NCBI GenBank assembly: GCA_009761415.1
Contig: QUOL01000038.1
Span: 1-35,599 of the forward strand
DNA: 35,599 nucleotides
Direction of reading: 5' to 3'
Source of the DNA: Sarcomyxa edulis
Taxonomy: Eukaryota > Basidiomycota > Agaricomycetes > Agaricales > Mycenaceae
Shown: piece after piece, positions 11,281 through 20,689 of the stretch
How the letters are laid out: each line of letters starts with the position of its first letter
Position numbering within the stretch: position 1 is the stretch's first letter
Notes under the pieces: model-generated
The model's input: the letters and a program-made list of their open reading frames with translations, nothing else
Database searches by the model: none
What the model was told of the DNA's origin: nothing
Translations under genes and position numbers: made by a program

Positions 11281-11598
11281 TGACGAGTGTGGGGAAGCAT
11301 AAGATATATATGAGATGCAGTTGTTTCCGCCAGGTGCGTGTAGTTTCAGTGCCCTATGAAACCGACAGAAGACATGTTAGCAGCTTTGCTACGACGCGCC
11401 TTTTGTATATATATCACAATACCTATGACCGTAAACATGACGAGTGTGGGGAAGCATAGGATATACTATATGAGATGCAATTGTTTCCGCCAGGTGCGTG
11501 TAGTTTCAGTGCCCTATGAAACCGACAGAAAGACATGTTAGCAGCTCTGTTACGACGCGCCTTTTGTATATATAATACAATACCTATGACCGTCAACA
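11281..11598. repeat. 157-161 bp tandem duplication
   Basis: Unit 1 (11281-11437) and unit 2 (11438-11598) both start TGACGAGTGTGGGGAAGCAT and share TTTCCGCCAGGTGCGTG, CCCTATGAAACCGACAG and TACGACGCGCCTTTTGTAT. The copies differ by a handful of substitutions and small indels. The duplication lies directly upstream of the minisatellite and of the gene at 11939. Confidence 0.85.
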
Positions 11599-11654
11599 TG
11601 AATCGAAGATGGAGGAGGAGGTTGCAAAGACAGTAACGAATTGGCTGCAAACAG

Positions 11655-11802
11655 ACGCGAACGAGATGCGAACGAGGTGCGAACGAGGTGCGAACGAGGT
11701 GAGAATTGGGTGCGAACGAGATGCGAACGAGGTGCGAACGAGGTGCAAACGAGGTGAGAATTGGGTGCGAACGAGGTGCGAATGGGTGCGAACAGGTGTC
11801 AA
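11655..11802. repeat. 11-bp minisatellite (GTGCGAACGAG) with 55-bp higher-order period
   Basis: About a dozen units of GTGCGAACGAG and close variants (GATGCGAACGAG, GTGAGAATTGG). The block starting GATGCGAACGAG at 11665 recurs at 11720, giving a 55-bp higher-order unit of five 11-mers. The open frames through it on both strands are by-products of a repeat that lacks stops. Confidence 0.85.
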
Positions 11803-11938
11803 GTTGCGAACAAAAGTCGTGAACAAGCGCCGAATTCGTCACTTTTTCCATGCATTGCCCTTAGCACTTGTCAAACGCACTTTCATCTGTCTTTGCTCTT
11901 TGCTCTCATTCACTCACCTTCTTTCTCAATTCTTTCTC

Positions 11939-13084
11939 ATGGCATCTTCACCTTCAAGAAGGCCAAAAAAGGCAAAACCCAAAGCCAAAGTCAAAAACAA
12001 GAACAAGAACAAGTCAGCCTCGACTGAAGCAATGGAGACATCGAAGTCGAATAGGTCAAATAGTAACTCGGGAAGCGATAAGAGTCGGTCTGCTAGGAAA
12101 AGTGCCCTATACTATTCAAAGTACGTCGTTGTGACTTCTCCTATCCATGACATCTCTCATCAATGATCTACTAGGAACGGAGCGATGCTACGAGAAAAGG
12201 CTAAGCTTCGGATGCGTGATTATCGTGCCGCTCGAGCAACAGCGACGCAACTTGACACTCCTGCTCCTGCTGCCCATCGACACTCCACCCAAGCTCCGCA
12301 ACCTGACACTCCTGCTCCTGATGTCCAACGACACTCTACCCAAGTTCCTCAAACTGTAACCCAGCGTGAATCTACATTCAGCCGCTCCCAGTCCTCCCCT
12401 CTTCCAGATGATTTGACCCCAGAACCGTCTCCGTCTCCCGGTCCTTTTGCATCTCAGCTTCCTCGTTCCCCTCGTTCTCCCACTCCTGATCTCCCAGCTC
12501 CTTCCCGATCTCCATCTCCAATTCATCGCTCGAGAAGAGTAGACGACCAATGCATAGATCCTCGTCTCCGATCCACGCATATGGAGCTGGAAGATATCGC
12601 CCTACAAGGTGTTGACCTCGATCTCGTATTCGACCTTGAAACCCTTCCATACGAGTTCGACATTGACAATTCCGACATCAATATTCACTTTGATCGCGTC
12701 AACCTGCCGCACAATCTCGACGTCATGGATCATTTTGATCCTGAAGACGAATTCTACATGGTCACTCATAGGCGATGTGTGGGGGAATGGGCTAGTCGAT
12801 GGGGGCATACATCGTGTTGGGCGCAGGAAATCAAAAGCAGCTATCATCAGCTTCGTACGGAGCTGCAACGGGAACAATTCGCATGCACTGTAGGCACCCA
12901 CGCCTACCAGGGCCGCATCATCGTCCGTCAGCTTACCGGTATATTGGATGTAAGACCTTTTCCGAAGGAAGATTGGCACCTGAGGGAATTATGGAGGACT
13001 TCAATGGAGCTGTTGGAACCCATCTATCGTGGGCTTGCTATCATCGATGCTTGGTTGGACTTTTTGCGCGTAGTCTCCGTATAA
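11939..13084 (+). CDS. intact TE-associated protein with basic helix
   Basis: Two exons, 11939-12120 and 12175-13084, with a 54-bp intron (GTACGT...CTACTAG). The product is 363 aa. Residues about 9-60 are Lys/Ser-rich and nuclear-signal-like (KAKPKAKVKNKNKNK). The intron splits a basic helix (SARKSALYYSK then MLREKAKLRMRDYRA, about 52-80), which looks like the DNA-contacting helix seen in other repetitive agaric families. Then follow two 17-residue repeats (DTPAPAAHRHSTQ, DTPAPDVQRHSTQ; DNA 12254-12304 and 12305-12355) and a Pro/Ser linker. The C-terminal region is acidic and then globular and Trp-rich (CVGEWASRWG, DWHLRELW, IDAWLDFL). No disabling mutation is seen. ATG 11939 follows a CT-rich leader. 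The function is unknown; a DNA-binding role is inferred. Confidence 0.65.
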
Positions 13085-13191
13085 CATTCATTCTGGCGTC
13101 TTAACATAGATTACCCCTGTATCGAGTCAAAAAAGTGACATTCATTCTGGCGTATTGACATAGATTGCCCCTATATCGAGTCAAAAAAGTG
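13084..13191. repeat. 54-bp tandem duplication at the stop codon
   Basis: ACATTCATTCTGGCGT at 13084 recurs at 13138, and the two 54-bp units differ at only four or five positions (for example TACCCCTG versus TGCCCCTA). The first unit begins in the TAA stop codon of the upstream gene. A B-box-like GAGTTCGAATCC lies just beyond at 13220-13231. Confidence 0.85.
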
Positions 13192-13423
13192 GACGCGTCG
13201 CGCACGTGATCGTGAATCTGAGTTCGAATCCTTGTTTGACTTAAGTAAATTTTTCGTTTCCACTGCCACCATACTGTTACTTCGTCGTCTTGCTATCACA
13301 TCCACATTCTTCAAACTTCAACCAGCTGGGACAGTGGGGCCATAGCAGGCACCAACCGTCGTAAGTCCCTTCTAAATATATTTAGGCCAACGACCTGAGT
13401 AACCCGTGCACTGAGCCTCACCC

Positions 13424-14682
13424 ATGGGTACTATGGCGGGGAGCTCAAGGTTAAGGGCTTTTTGCCTTCTGCTGGTCATTGTACTGCACTTACTACTCCC
13501 TCCCCTTCTCTCACAGGCAAGTCCAGATAATGACTCGAACAGTAAGTGGCCACTTTCCACAACAACACAGCATGCTGACACCTACGCGTTTTAGACGCGT
13601 CAGGGGACAGAATTCTTGCCCTTCTCAATGGACACCACGTCGAGGATACTTCCTATACGCGCAAACATTCAGTTGGACTCCTTGGCTTGACGTGCAAGGC
13701 AAGAGGAGATATCTCGAGAAGTACAAGGTGTGGGGGATAATGAGGGTGTTTTTTTGTCGTACGGGTCACACTGTGTCTCTCCCGCAAGGTCGAGATCTTC
13801 TTCATTGTCCTCTCTTTCTGACTGCCTCTCCGACATGTCCGTTGATCGCGTCGTGGAAGTCGCCCCCCATAGCCCTCCTCAGTCAATGTCAGATGACATC
13901 GACACGTCTTTCGTTCCTCCGGAGTCAAGCTCCCCAATTCCCAGCTCACCTACTCAACGCTCGTCGTTCTCCATGTTGCGCTCAGTCTCCCCCATCTCGT
14001 TGCCATCGCGCTCAGCGTCCGTCATGTCTTGTCCGACATTCCCTGTCCCAAGCTTGCCGTCCGTTGCCAAGACAGCTGGCCACTCGGTGGAGCGAGCGCG
14101 TGCAAGAAGGCAAGCACGTAAACGCTGTCACCAGAAGGCAATTAAACGGGCGGAGGACGCTCTGCAGTCCTCTTCCGCTCCTCGGTATCGTGTACGCTCC
14201 TCTACGTCAGTCAAGTATTCAAAACCTATCGCCATCAAGTCATTATTCAGCATTAAGAATATGCCTACCACACACGGGTCATTCACCGGGTTACGCCAGA
14301 AGGTGGTGAGGAAAAGGCCCTTCCAATTGGACGAACTCTTGGACAAGGGTTTCAAGCTTCGCAAGTGGGACGGACGGTCAGCTTTAGCACTCATCGTTGC
14401 CCTCCGTGACTGACATCTGCAGCCTTCATCAGAGACACACACGTCATAACGGATGTAGGCCAACGCATCATGGTCACTCTCGTAGGATATCCCAAGGACA
14501 ATCCCTCTTCGCGTTCAAAGCCATGGGCTGGCGTAGCAAGCGGGGCCGCTTCCATTATTGATACGACTCGTACACAACAGGGCATCTCTCCACGTCGCCA
14601 CCGTAGGGGTAATTTTGCGGCTCTGGCATGCGGCGTTTCATACGGCGGAGGCCAAGAGGTGCGAAGCCTGAGCAAACGATAA
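13424..14682 (+). pseudogene. truncated TET/JBP-type dioxygenase gene (N-terminal region only)
   Basis: Exons 13595-13727, 13789-14376 and 14433-14682 join in frame, with introns 13542-13594 (53 bp), 13728-13788 (61 bp) and 14377-14432 (56 bp). The 5' start is unresolved: ATG 13424 gives a hydrophobic run that may instead be the pyrimidine tract of an earlier intron ending at CACAG 13516. The product has a Ser-rich N-terminus, a basic RARARRQARKRCH segment, then QLDELLDKGFKLRKWDGR, TDVGQRIMVTLVGYPKD and finally HRRGNFAALACGVSYGGGQ (14599-14655). That order matches the region upstream of the double-stranded beta-helix in the expanded basidiomycete 2OG-Fe(II) TET/JBP family. Those enzymes oxidise 5-methylcytosine and are associated with KDZ transposons. 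The HxD...H iron-binding core is missing because the frame ends at TAA 14680-14682. Confidence 0.6.
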
Positions 14683-15068
14683 ATACTCAACTTAGTCATC
14701 AGGCATGGGGGTTTCTGAGGGGGATTTCTTTCCCATGGGGGGTTTCTAAGTAGAATAATCCTGTAAGTTAGTTAGTCCCAGGATTTAGCCACTTAAAAAA
14801 TTTTGATGGGATATCCCAAGGGGGGGCACCGGCAAACGCCTAGACCAGAGGGAGGGAGGAATAAATCTTAAGCAGGAACTTACTTTTGGGATAGTATGAG
14901 GCTGTATTGAAGCTTATTTACTGTATTAACCACAGCCAAGGCGATTCAAGTTCCACTCAAAAAGAACACAAAATTGTCGTGATTGGTGGCTACGTGGACC
15001 ACGTGGAGTTTCCTAGTAGAGCCGTCTTAAAATTATAATTATGTTCCTTCATCAAATCTACGAACCGG
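14683..15068. other. non-coding gap after truncation point
   Basis: G-rich words (GGGGGTTTCT, TTTCCCATGGGGGG) and AT-rich DNA without coding signals replace the expected catalytic part of the upstream gene. This is probably the junction of another element. No terminal repeats were recognised. Confidence 0.4.
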
Positions 15069-15436
15069 ATGGCGAAGGAGAAGAAGTTGACTCAGGTGAG
15101 AGTTTTTCTCTCACTACCAGGTATCAAGGGTGCACATCAGTTGACGATTCACATACTTAGCCTCCTCAGTACAATGCAGACAGCACCCGATACTGCGAGA
15201 CTTGTCTGACAGACATCAAAGTCGGATTCGGTGGCAAAACAAACTTGGAAACCCATCTTACAAGTATCACCGAGAACTCATATTGGAACCTCGCCCAGGC
15301 CTGGATATCACAAGTTTCTTCAGGCGCGTAGACCGCCCGAGTCGTAACGCGCAACCAGTTTCTGAGCCAGGACCTCCCCCACTTTTCAATTATGTTGTAC
15401 CTGGCTTCCACATTCAAGTTCTGTCAATAAATTCAA
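15069..15436 (+). pseudogene. C2H2-type zinc-finger TE-associated gene, 5' fragment
   Basis: ATG 15069 encodes MAKEKKLTQ, followed by a 65-bp intron (15096-15160). Exon 2 then reads YNADSTRYCETCLTDIKVG, a C-x2-C knuckle with a GG-xxN motif followed by ETHLTS. The matching second half (KYHRELI then DITSFFRRVDRP and PVSEPGPPPL) is in the next frame, so there is a frame break near 15258. This arrangement, a C2H2-like single finger followed by an SFF motif and a proline-rich tail, recurs in agaric repetitive proteins. The fragment stops where the MITE at 15437 begins. Confidence 0.5.
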
Positions 15437-15720
15437 TAGGGTGTTTCACACCCATCCAACTTTGGCCCAACTCGATCTCCAACTTCGTCTCAAATTTTGC
15501 ACCAACTTTGACATCAATTCTGGTAAATCCTGCGTAAAAAAAAAAATCTGAGTTGGGGAAATGAGTGGGAAGGCAAAGTTGGAGCAAAGTTGGCTGTCAA
15601 ATCGGGCTCGGGAGCACGACTTCATCCCAACTCGCAAAGTTGGAGGATTTCAGAAATCGAAGTTGGGGATTCGAGTTGGGCCCAAGTTGGGCCCGAGTTG
15701 GCCAGGTGTGAAACACCCTA
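15437..15720. mobile_element. MITE, TA target site, 14-bp perfect TIRs
   Basis: The ends read TAGGGTGTTTCACACC (15437-15452) and GGTGTGAAACACCCTA (15705-15720), perfect inverted repeats flanked by or including the dinucleotide TA. The subterminal parts are also mutually inverted and rich in CCAACTTTGG/AGTTGGGCC words. Total length is 284 bp with no coding capacity. A TA target duplication and small size point to a Tc1/mariner-type (Stowaway-like) non-autonomous element. Confidence 0.85.
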
Positions 15721-15799
15721 ATGTATTCTGGGGTTTTGAAACCTTCCCAATCCAGCCGTAACAAAATTGGGACCCGGCAACAATGTTCCCATGTGACCC

Positions 15800-17554
15800 C
15801 CCCCAACAGGAATGAGGCTCAAGTTGGCTTGCAACCCCCGTCTCTCCCTCTCTAATCCAGATGAATTGACTTGACAAGCTTCAGAACAAAGGTAAACGCG
15901 GTCTGCAGGGGTCAGAACTGCATTTATGAACCTCTGAACATTGTTCCTCTTGTACATTGTGTGCGTATTGTGTTGGCTGAGGCTCATGCGAGGTGCACGA
16001 CGAAACACTAACTGTAAGCTTCCTAATGCACCTTCATTGACATCATTGGTAGCAGGTATCCATACCCGGTCTTTCTCTGCCTGTGTCATCCCAGAAATTG
16101 TGCCACCTGCTTCAAACTCACTACAGAATCGACCTCAGGTTTCTAGAGCACGGTTAAAAAATGCTATGAGACAAGGCTTGAGGTGCGGTAGGGAGCTGGA
16201 CATCCTCTGTACTGCATAAAATACCTCTGGCCTCTCTCACGGCTTTCCATCCAGTGCCCCAGTTTTAAAAGAGGCATCTGCTGCAAGAAGAAGCTCCAGT
16301 TTTGAGATAATAGCTCGACAGTGAGCCTTTACTTTCTCGTGAAGTGGTCCAAGCTCCAAGGCATTGATTTGTTCCGCATATAAGGATGGCTTAATGCCTG
16401 AGAATACAGACCAAGGACAGATAGTTCAGTGAGTGTCGAAATGTCTTTGAGTCCATTGAAGACATTGGTTTCCATATGATTGAAGGTGCCACTCTCATTT
16501 TTATTGGGCACAAGCAAGAGAAAATCAAGATAGAACGGAAGGTGAACCAGGAGTTCACCTGCTGCCTTGCAATGCGACTGAAAGTGTGTACTGCTTATTC
16601 CCGGAAATAAAATTGGATAGCCAAGCTGATGTTCAAAGTGCATCTGGTATGTGTCTTGTTGTCCTTTTTTATCATCCTTGTGACGGAAAATTGCCCCTGC
16701 TAAACTCGTCAACTTTACCCCTCCACTTTGAGAGGACTCCAAAGCATTATCCCAAGCCTTAGATGGACCGGCGGCGGCAGCGGCGGTGTTTTCCCGATTC
16801 ATTAACTTAATTGGACCAACTAATCCAGCTTTGTCCCAGAATTCAGACATTGCCTTTGCGCCACCCTTCACGGAGTTCATTTCCTTCTGCATGCAGCACC
16901 CAGCCCATACAAAGAGCTGGGCTTCATGTTTCTCAGCGTCCGATAACGCTCCCCATGCCTTGTCACCAAACCGAAGGCAAATTTGGTTGTAGGTCTTGCG
17001 ATCATGTCAATCCTTCTCAGCCTCAGAGAGTGCGTCCCATTCAGCCTGTTCTCCAGCCTTGTTGATGTTACGCTTGTTCTCTTCCCAAACAACGGTAACA
17101 ACTCCCCCAGTGGAGTTTTGTGCATGAGCCTTTCACCGTGGAGCGCCTGAGTACAGAACTGCTTCCATTCCTCCATCAACTGAGCAAGCTTCTTTTGATC
17201 TTCTGCATGGTCGGACCCTAATCCCAATATATAAGCAGCAAAAGCGAGAGCATTTGCGGGGATCTGGTGACCAAGAGGACTTTTGTTGTACGTATGGTAG
17301 AAATTGTTGTGCAGAATCTTCCATCTCTCTAATTGTGTTTTACTTGTATGGTCAGGGCCCGATGTGATACCACAGAAACACAATTTTGGGACATTTGTAG
17401 AGCTCTCAATTGGGGTTGGCTGCTGTACGTGCACCCGCAATCTACTGGCCGTATTCTGAGTTGGCCGATCCAGATTATACAAAGGAACTCGAGTCGTTAT
17501 ATGCTTCGCTTCATACGGGTTATGTCTAATCTTTGTGCCGTCACCGCTCGTCAC
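15800..17554 (-). pseudogene. degraded agaric TE-associated gene (WDKAGLVGPI family)
   Basis: Reading down the minus strand: LERWKILHNNFYHTYNKSPLG and GLGSDHAEDQ and EEWKQFC (17350-17150), WDALSEAEKD, VWAGCCMQKEMNSVKGG, FWDKAGLVGPIKLMNRENTA (16800), SLAGAIFRHKDDKKGQQD, YSQALSHPYM, then PATNDVNEGALGSLQL and MYKRNNVQRF near 15940-16040. I recall this block order from a highly repeated agaricomycete family of unknown function. It is broken by a frameshift near 17085, by stops at 17009-17007, 16239-16237 and 16137-16135 (the last two TGA where the family has Trp), and by another frame change near 16375. No functional product is possible. Confidence 0.7.
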
Positions 17555-17599
17555 AAAGCCTGTGTCAATATAAGCAGGATATCGAAATTAAGTAGTGCC

Positions 17600-17880
17600 G
17601 GTAAGTACACATCAGCAAACCAGGCTCCCGCTGTGCAGATCTACAGAGATCTGCATAAGGAGCCATAGACCGAAAGATCCCATAGAAAGGGTCCTGAGGT
17701 TTGTAGATCTACAAAAAAGTAGAATTTCTATATTTTTTCTACCATCTCTATGGCTCATCTATAGCTATTCTATCATGGTGCACTCTGTAGTGCTGTGTAG
17801 AACTGTCAACTCAATAGAGACAATAATACAATTATTATTGCACAATCCTATCTCACAACAATCAGAGAGTACGAGAACTT
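17600..17880 (+). repeat. dispersed repeat, copy A
   Basis: Starts with CATCAGCAAACCAGG (17610-17624) and continues with self-complementary AGATCTACAGAGATCT and words like CCATAGA, CCCATAGAAAGGGTCC and TCTACA. The same start and the CCATAGAA-GGGTCCT block recur near 18899-19010, and the start motif recurs inverted at 20875-20888 and 20958-20971. No coding signal. Confidence 0.6.
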
Positions 17881-17936
17881 GAAAGCATTATAATCATTAT
17901 CAAAGTAAACATTCAAAGCATATGGTTAGACACATG

Positions 17937-18180
17937 TATCACACCTCCGTGTCTTGTTCTCGTTCTTGTTCCCCATTCCCGTGTCTCGTTCCCCATTCCC
18001 GTGTCCCGTTCCCCATCCCCACGTCTCGTTCCCCATCCCTGTGTCTTGTTTTCATTCTTGTTCCCCATCCCTGTGTCTCGTTTCCCATCCCCGCATTTTG
18101 TTCTCCATTCCCGCGTCTTGTTCTCCATCCCCACGTCTTGTTCTCAGTTCCCCCCGTTGTCTTGTCTTGTCTTCTCCCGT
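17937..18180. repeat. CT-rich minisatellite (about 20-bp unit)
   Basis: Imperfect repeats of CGTTCCCCATTCCCGTGTCT and variants. The strand is almost purely pyrimidine with GT interruptions. All long frames here (plus Ser/Pro/Val-rich, minus MGNETREWG-type) are repeat artefacts. Confidence 0.85.
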
Positions 18181-18825
18181 TCCAAGCCGTCCTGTCGTGT
18201 TACCCACTGTGCCATTTTGTTCTAAGCCATGTCTCGTTCCTAGTCATCTCGTCTTGTTCCCGGCCTCTCACCTAGTCCCCCCCCTGTGCAGTACATTATT
18301 TTTGTGAATGAATAGTCTTGTAAAAATAAAGAGATTGTGTACCAGCAAAAAAACGACCAGTCCAAGTCACCATCAATTTGCGCAACCCTCGCAAGTCAGC
18401 AACACGTTTTCTGGCTTCGTTGCCATTGTCTCAAGCCCTGACTTCACTAGCAAGATAAGAAAAGCAAACATACCGTGTTTGGAACAACTCGAGACAAGTC
18501 TCAATGTTCTTGCTGCCAGTAATGGCCACCGATGCTGTCAAGTTGGGGAAAGTGACGTAGGATAGGTGCCGGATGGTTTTTATCTGTAAATAGACCAATT
18601 TTGGGTGATGAAAAGTGAAACCTGAGTTGGAGAGAGGTTCAGTATTGGGAGGCTTGGAAATATGAGAAGGAAGGCAAAGAGGCTCGGAAATATGAGGAGA
18701 AGGAAGACGAAGAGATTCAGAAGACTGCGTGATGTGCTGGCGGGTTAGGGTAGGTTTTTTCGGACTTGGAAGAATTTCAAGGTCGAGTTATGATAGTGGG
18801 GGTGTGTGTCCCAGAGACTATACAG
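18181..18825. other. region with possible small exon relics
   Basis: A plus-strand frame at about 18618-18735 encodes LSWREVQYWEAWKYEKEG followed by a charged helix, which reads like a decayed coding exon. Another at 18308-18565 (SNTFSGFVAIVSSPDF) is unrecognised. Neither can be tied to a gene. The rest shows nothing identifiable. Confidence 0.25.
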
Positions 18826-19130
18826 ATCTACAGATCTACAAGAGACTATGCAGAGTGGGAGCTACTATGAAATGTGCGGGCGGCTACAAGTGTCTATGCA
18901 TCAGTAAACCAGGATGATACTACGAAGATCTATGGAGTTCTACATAGACAACCATAGAGCCGGAGAAGCCATAGAATGGGTCCTACGGTCCATAGAACTA
19001 CAGAAAAAGGCCCCCCTTCTACTGAAGTTCTACAAAGATCTACGGAGAAACCCCCCCCTTCTATGGAGTTATTTGTAGCACTCTATAGACAGTGGTAGAT
19101 CTCCTGTACCATGTAGATAGCAGAATATAA
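18826..19130 (+). repeat. dispersed repeat, copy B
   Basis: Contains CATCAGTAAACCAGG (18899-18913), then CCATAGAATGGGTCCT and repeated TCTAC/CTATGGAG words, parallel to copy A at 17600. Immediately upstream, ACAGATCTACAGATCTACA forms a short tandem. Confidence 0.6.
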
Positions 19131-19249
19131 TTTGCATTTTAGTATATCTCGGGAATAGAGAGTCTGAGGAATCAAAATGATATTCATAGTCAATGCAGAT
19201 AATACTAATATACATAGAGATAACCTCGGGTCACCTCAAATCACCATTT

Positions 19250-19965
19250 GAGCCGTCTCATCTCCTTCTCTAGCGTCTCGTCTTCTTCACCCTCACATAT
19301 CCTTTCCCGTCCTCTGATCTCATTTCCCACCTTCCGCCGTCTCGTCTCATTCTCCAACGCCTTGTATTGTTCCCTACCGTCTCGTCTTGTGTCGTCTTGT
19401 CCGAGTGGATTTGCTTGGATCATTGGTGTTCCCCGGCATCTCCACTTATTCCCCGACCTCTTGTCTCATCCCCCGCCTCTTGTCTCGTTCCTCGGCATCT
19501 CCTCTCATTCACCCGTCTCGTCTCGTCCCCCCCTCACTTGTCTTGTCCCCCCCTCACTCGTCTTGTCCCCCCCTTGCTCGTCTCGTCCCCTCTCGTCTCG
19601 TCTCGTCCCGTCCCGTCCCCTCTCGTCCCCTCTTGTCTCGTCTCGTCCCCCCCTCTCGTCTCGTCCCCCCCTCGCTCGTCTTGTCCCCCCCTCGCTCGTC
19701 TCGTCCCTCGCTCGTCTCGTCCCCCCCTCGCTCGTCTCGTCTCGTCCCCTCTCGTCTCGTCTCGTCTCGTCCCCTCTCGTCCCCTCTTGTCTCGTCTCGT
19801 CCCCCCCTCTCGTCTCGTCCCCCCCTCTCGTCTCGTCCCCCCCTCTCGTCTCGTCTCCCTCTCATCTCGTTCCCTGCTTCTCGTCTCAATCCCCTGCCTT
19901 CTCTTATCTTGTTCCCCCGCCTCTTGTCTTGTTCCCCACCCCTCGTCTCGCTTTGTTTCACAAGC
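19250..19965. repeat. (CTCGT)n/CCCC minisatellite, about 700 bp
   Basis: Built from TCTCGTCTCGT and CCCCCCCTCGCTCGTC units with local higher-order duplication. The block around 19573-19672 is repeated around 19725-19820. Plus-strand composition is almost free of A. Long open frames in all three plus frames and one minus frame (Arg/Glu/Gly/Asp-rich) are a consequence of the stop-free repeat and are not called as genes. Confidence 0.9.
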
Positions 19966-20102
19966 ACAAACTGCCTTGACCCCGACCTGAAGTTGTCAAA
20001 AGCGGAATTTGCAGTGGAAAGCTGGAGGCAGATCCGGGTACTTTAATGGACTTACCTATTTGATCTATTCCAGCGCGAGACATCGACAGTTCTCCCAATT
20101 CT

Positions 20103-20490
20103 TTAAGTGGTCGTATTTGGTGACAACAATGAAGAGGTAGGCTTTTTTGTTGCTCGCTCGTTCCAGGGAGACTCCAGAGCACCATTGTTTTGAGACTGTT
20201 GTGGTTCAGACGCAACTAGGAGGTCATCGATGAGGGAGACCTGAACGATGCCGTTGGTCAGGAGGAATTCGGATGGAGCGCGGGTGTCAGAGAGGTAGAG
20301 CTTAGCATACACACATTGATGTGCTTGTCGGGTAAGTTGGCGATAGAAGACTGTTGACTATATGACGACTTGTAGAGTCAGATATGCATGATTTTTTGAA
20401 TAAAAAAAGAACAATATGCTTACCAGGACTACGCCTAGAGTAGGTAACCAAGTCGGAAGTGCTTAAGCCTACTGGTTCCTGTTGTGCCAA
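20103..20490 (-). CDS. unrecognised reading-frame fragment
   Basis: Two minus-strand frames with protein-like composition: QQEPVGLSTSDLVTYSRRSP (20490 down), a possible donor GGTAAGCA after it, and MYAKLYLSDTRAPSEFLLTN with VQVSLIDDLLVASEPQ (20312 to 20103). They may be exons of one decayed gene, since the acceptor would lie near 20310. I do not recognise the family, and homology to anything is not claimed. Confidence 0.25.
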
Positions 20491-20689
20491 TGTCGTGCCA
20501 TTGGGTAGGCAGCATGTAATTGAGAGGGGCTGGGTATAAGTCCATCAGATCTTATGTGAGTAGGTTGAGAGGTGGAGAACGGTAGGACACTGCTGCTAGT
20601 AGACTAGAAGAAGACGTCCGGCAGTGCGCTGGCAAAAAGCACGTGATGCTCGTGAGGGCAAACACGATGGAACTTAGACGAAAAAATTA

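Noticed and set aside
11655..11802. Short regularly spaced repeats considered as CRISPR
   Set aside because: Units are contiguous 11-mers without unique spacers, and the window is eukaryotic.
11423..11851. Minus-strand frames with repeated RSHLVRISF-type peptide
   Set aside because: Translation of the 11-mer minisatellite and the tandem duplication, not a gene.
13200..13240. Possible tRNA 3' half (GAGTTCGAATCC)
   Set aside because: The T-arm stem does not pair and there is no acceptor stem or anticodon arm; kept only as a B-box-like motif.
13424..13516. Signal peptide for the 13424 gene (FCLLLVIVLHLLLPPLLS)
   Set aside because: The hydrophobic run coincides with a pyrimidine-rich tract ending in CACAG, a likely 3' splice site, and a secreted TET/JBP-type protein makes no sense.
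17913..18307. 117-codon overlapping plus frames and a minus MGNETREWG frame
   Set aside because: Products of the 20-bp CT minisatellite.
19248..20046. Long Ser/Pro/Leu-rich frames on plus and Arg/Glu-rich frame on minus
   Set aside because: All arise from the CTCGT satellite, which lacks stop triplets in several frames; three plus frames are open at once.
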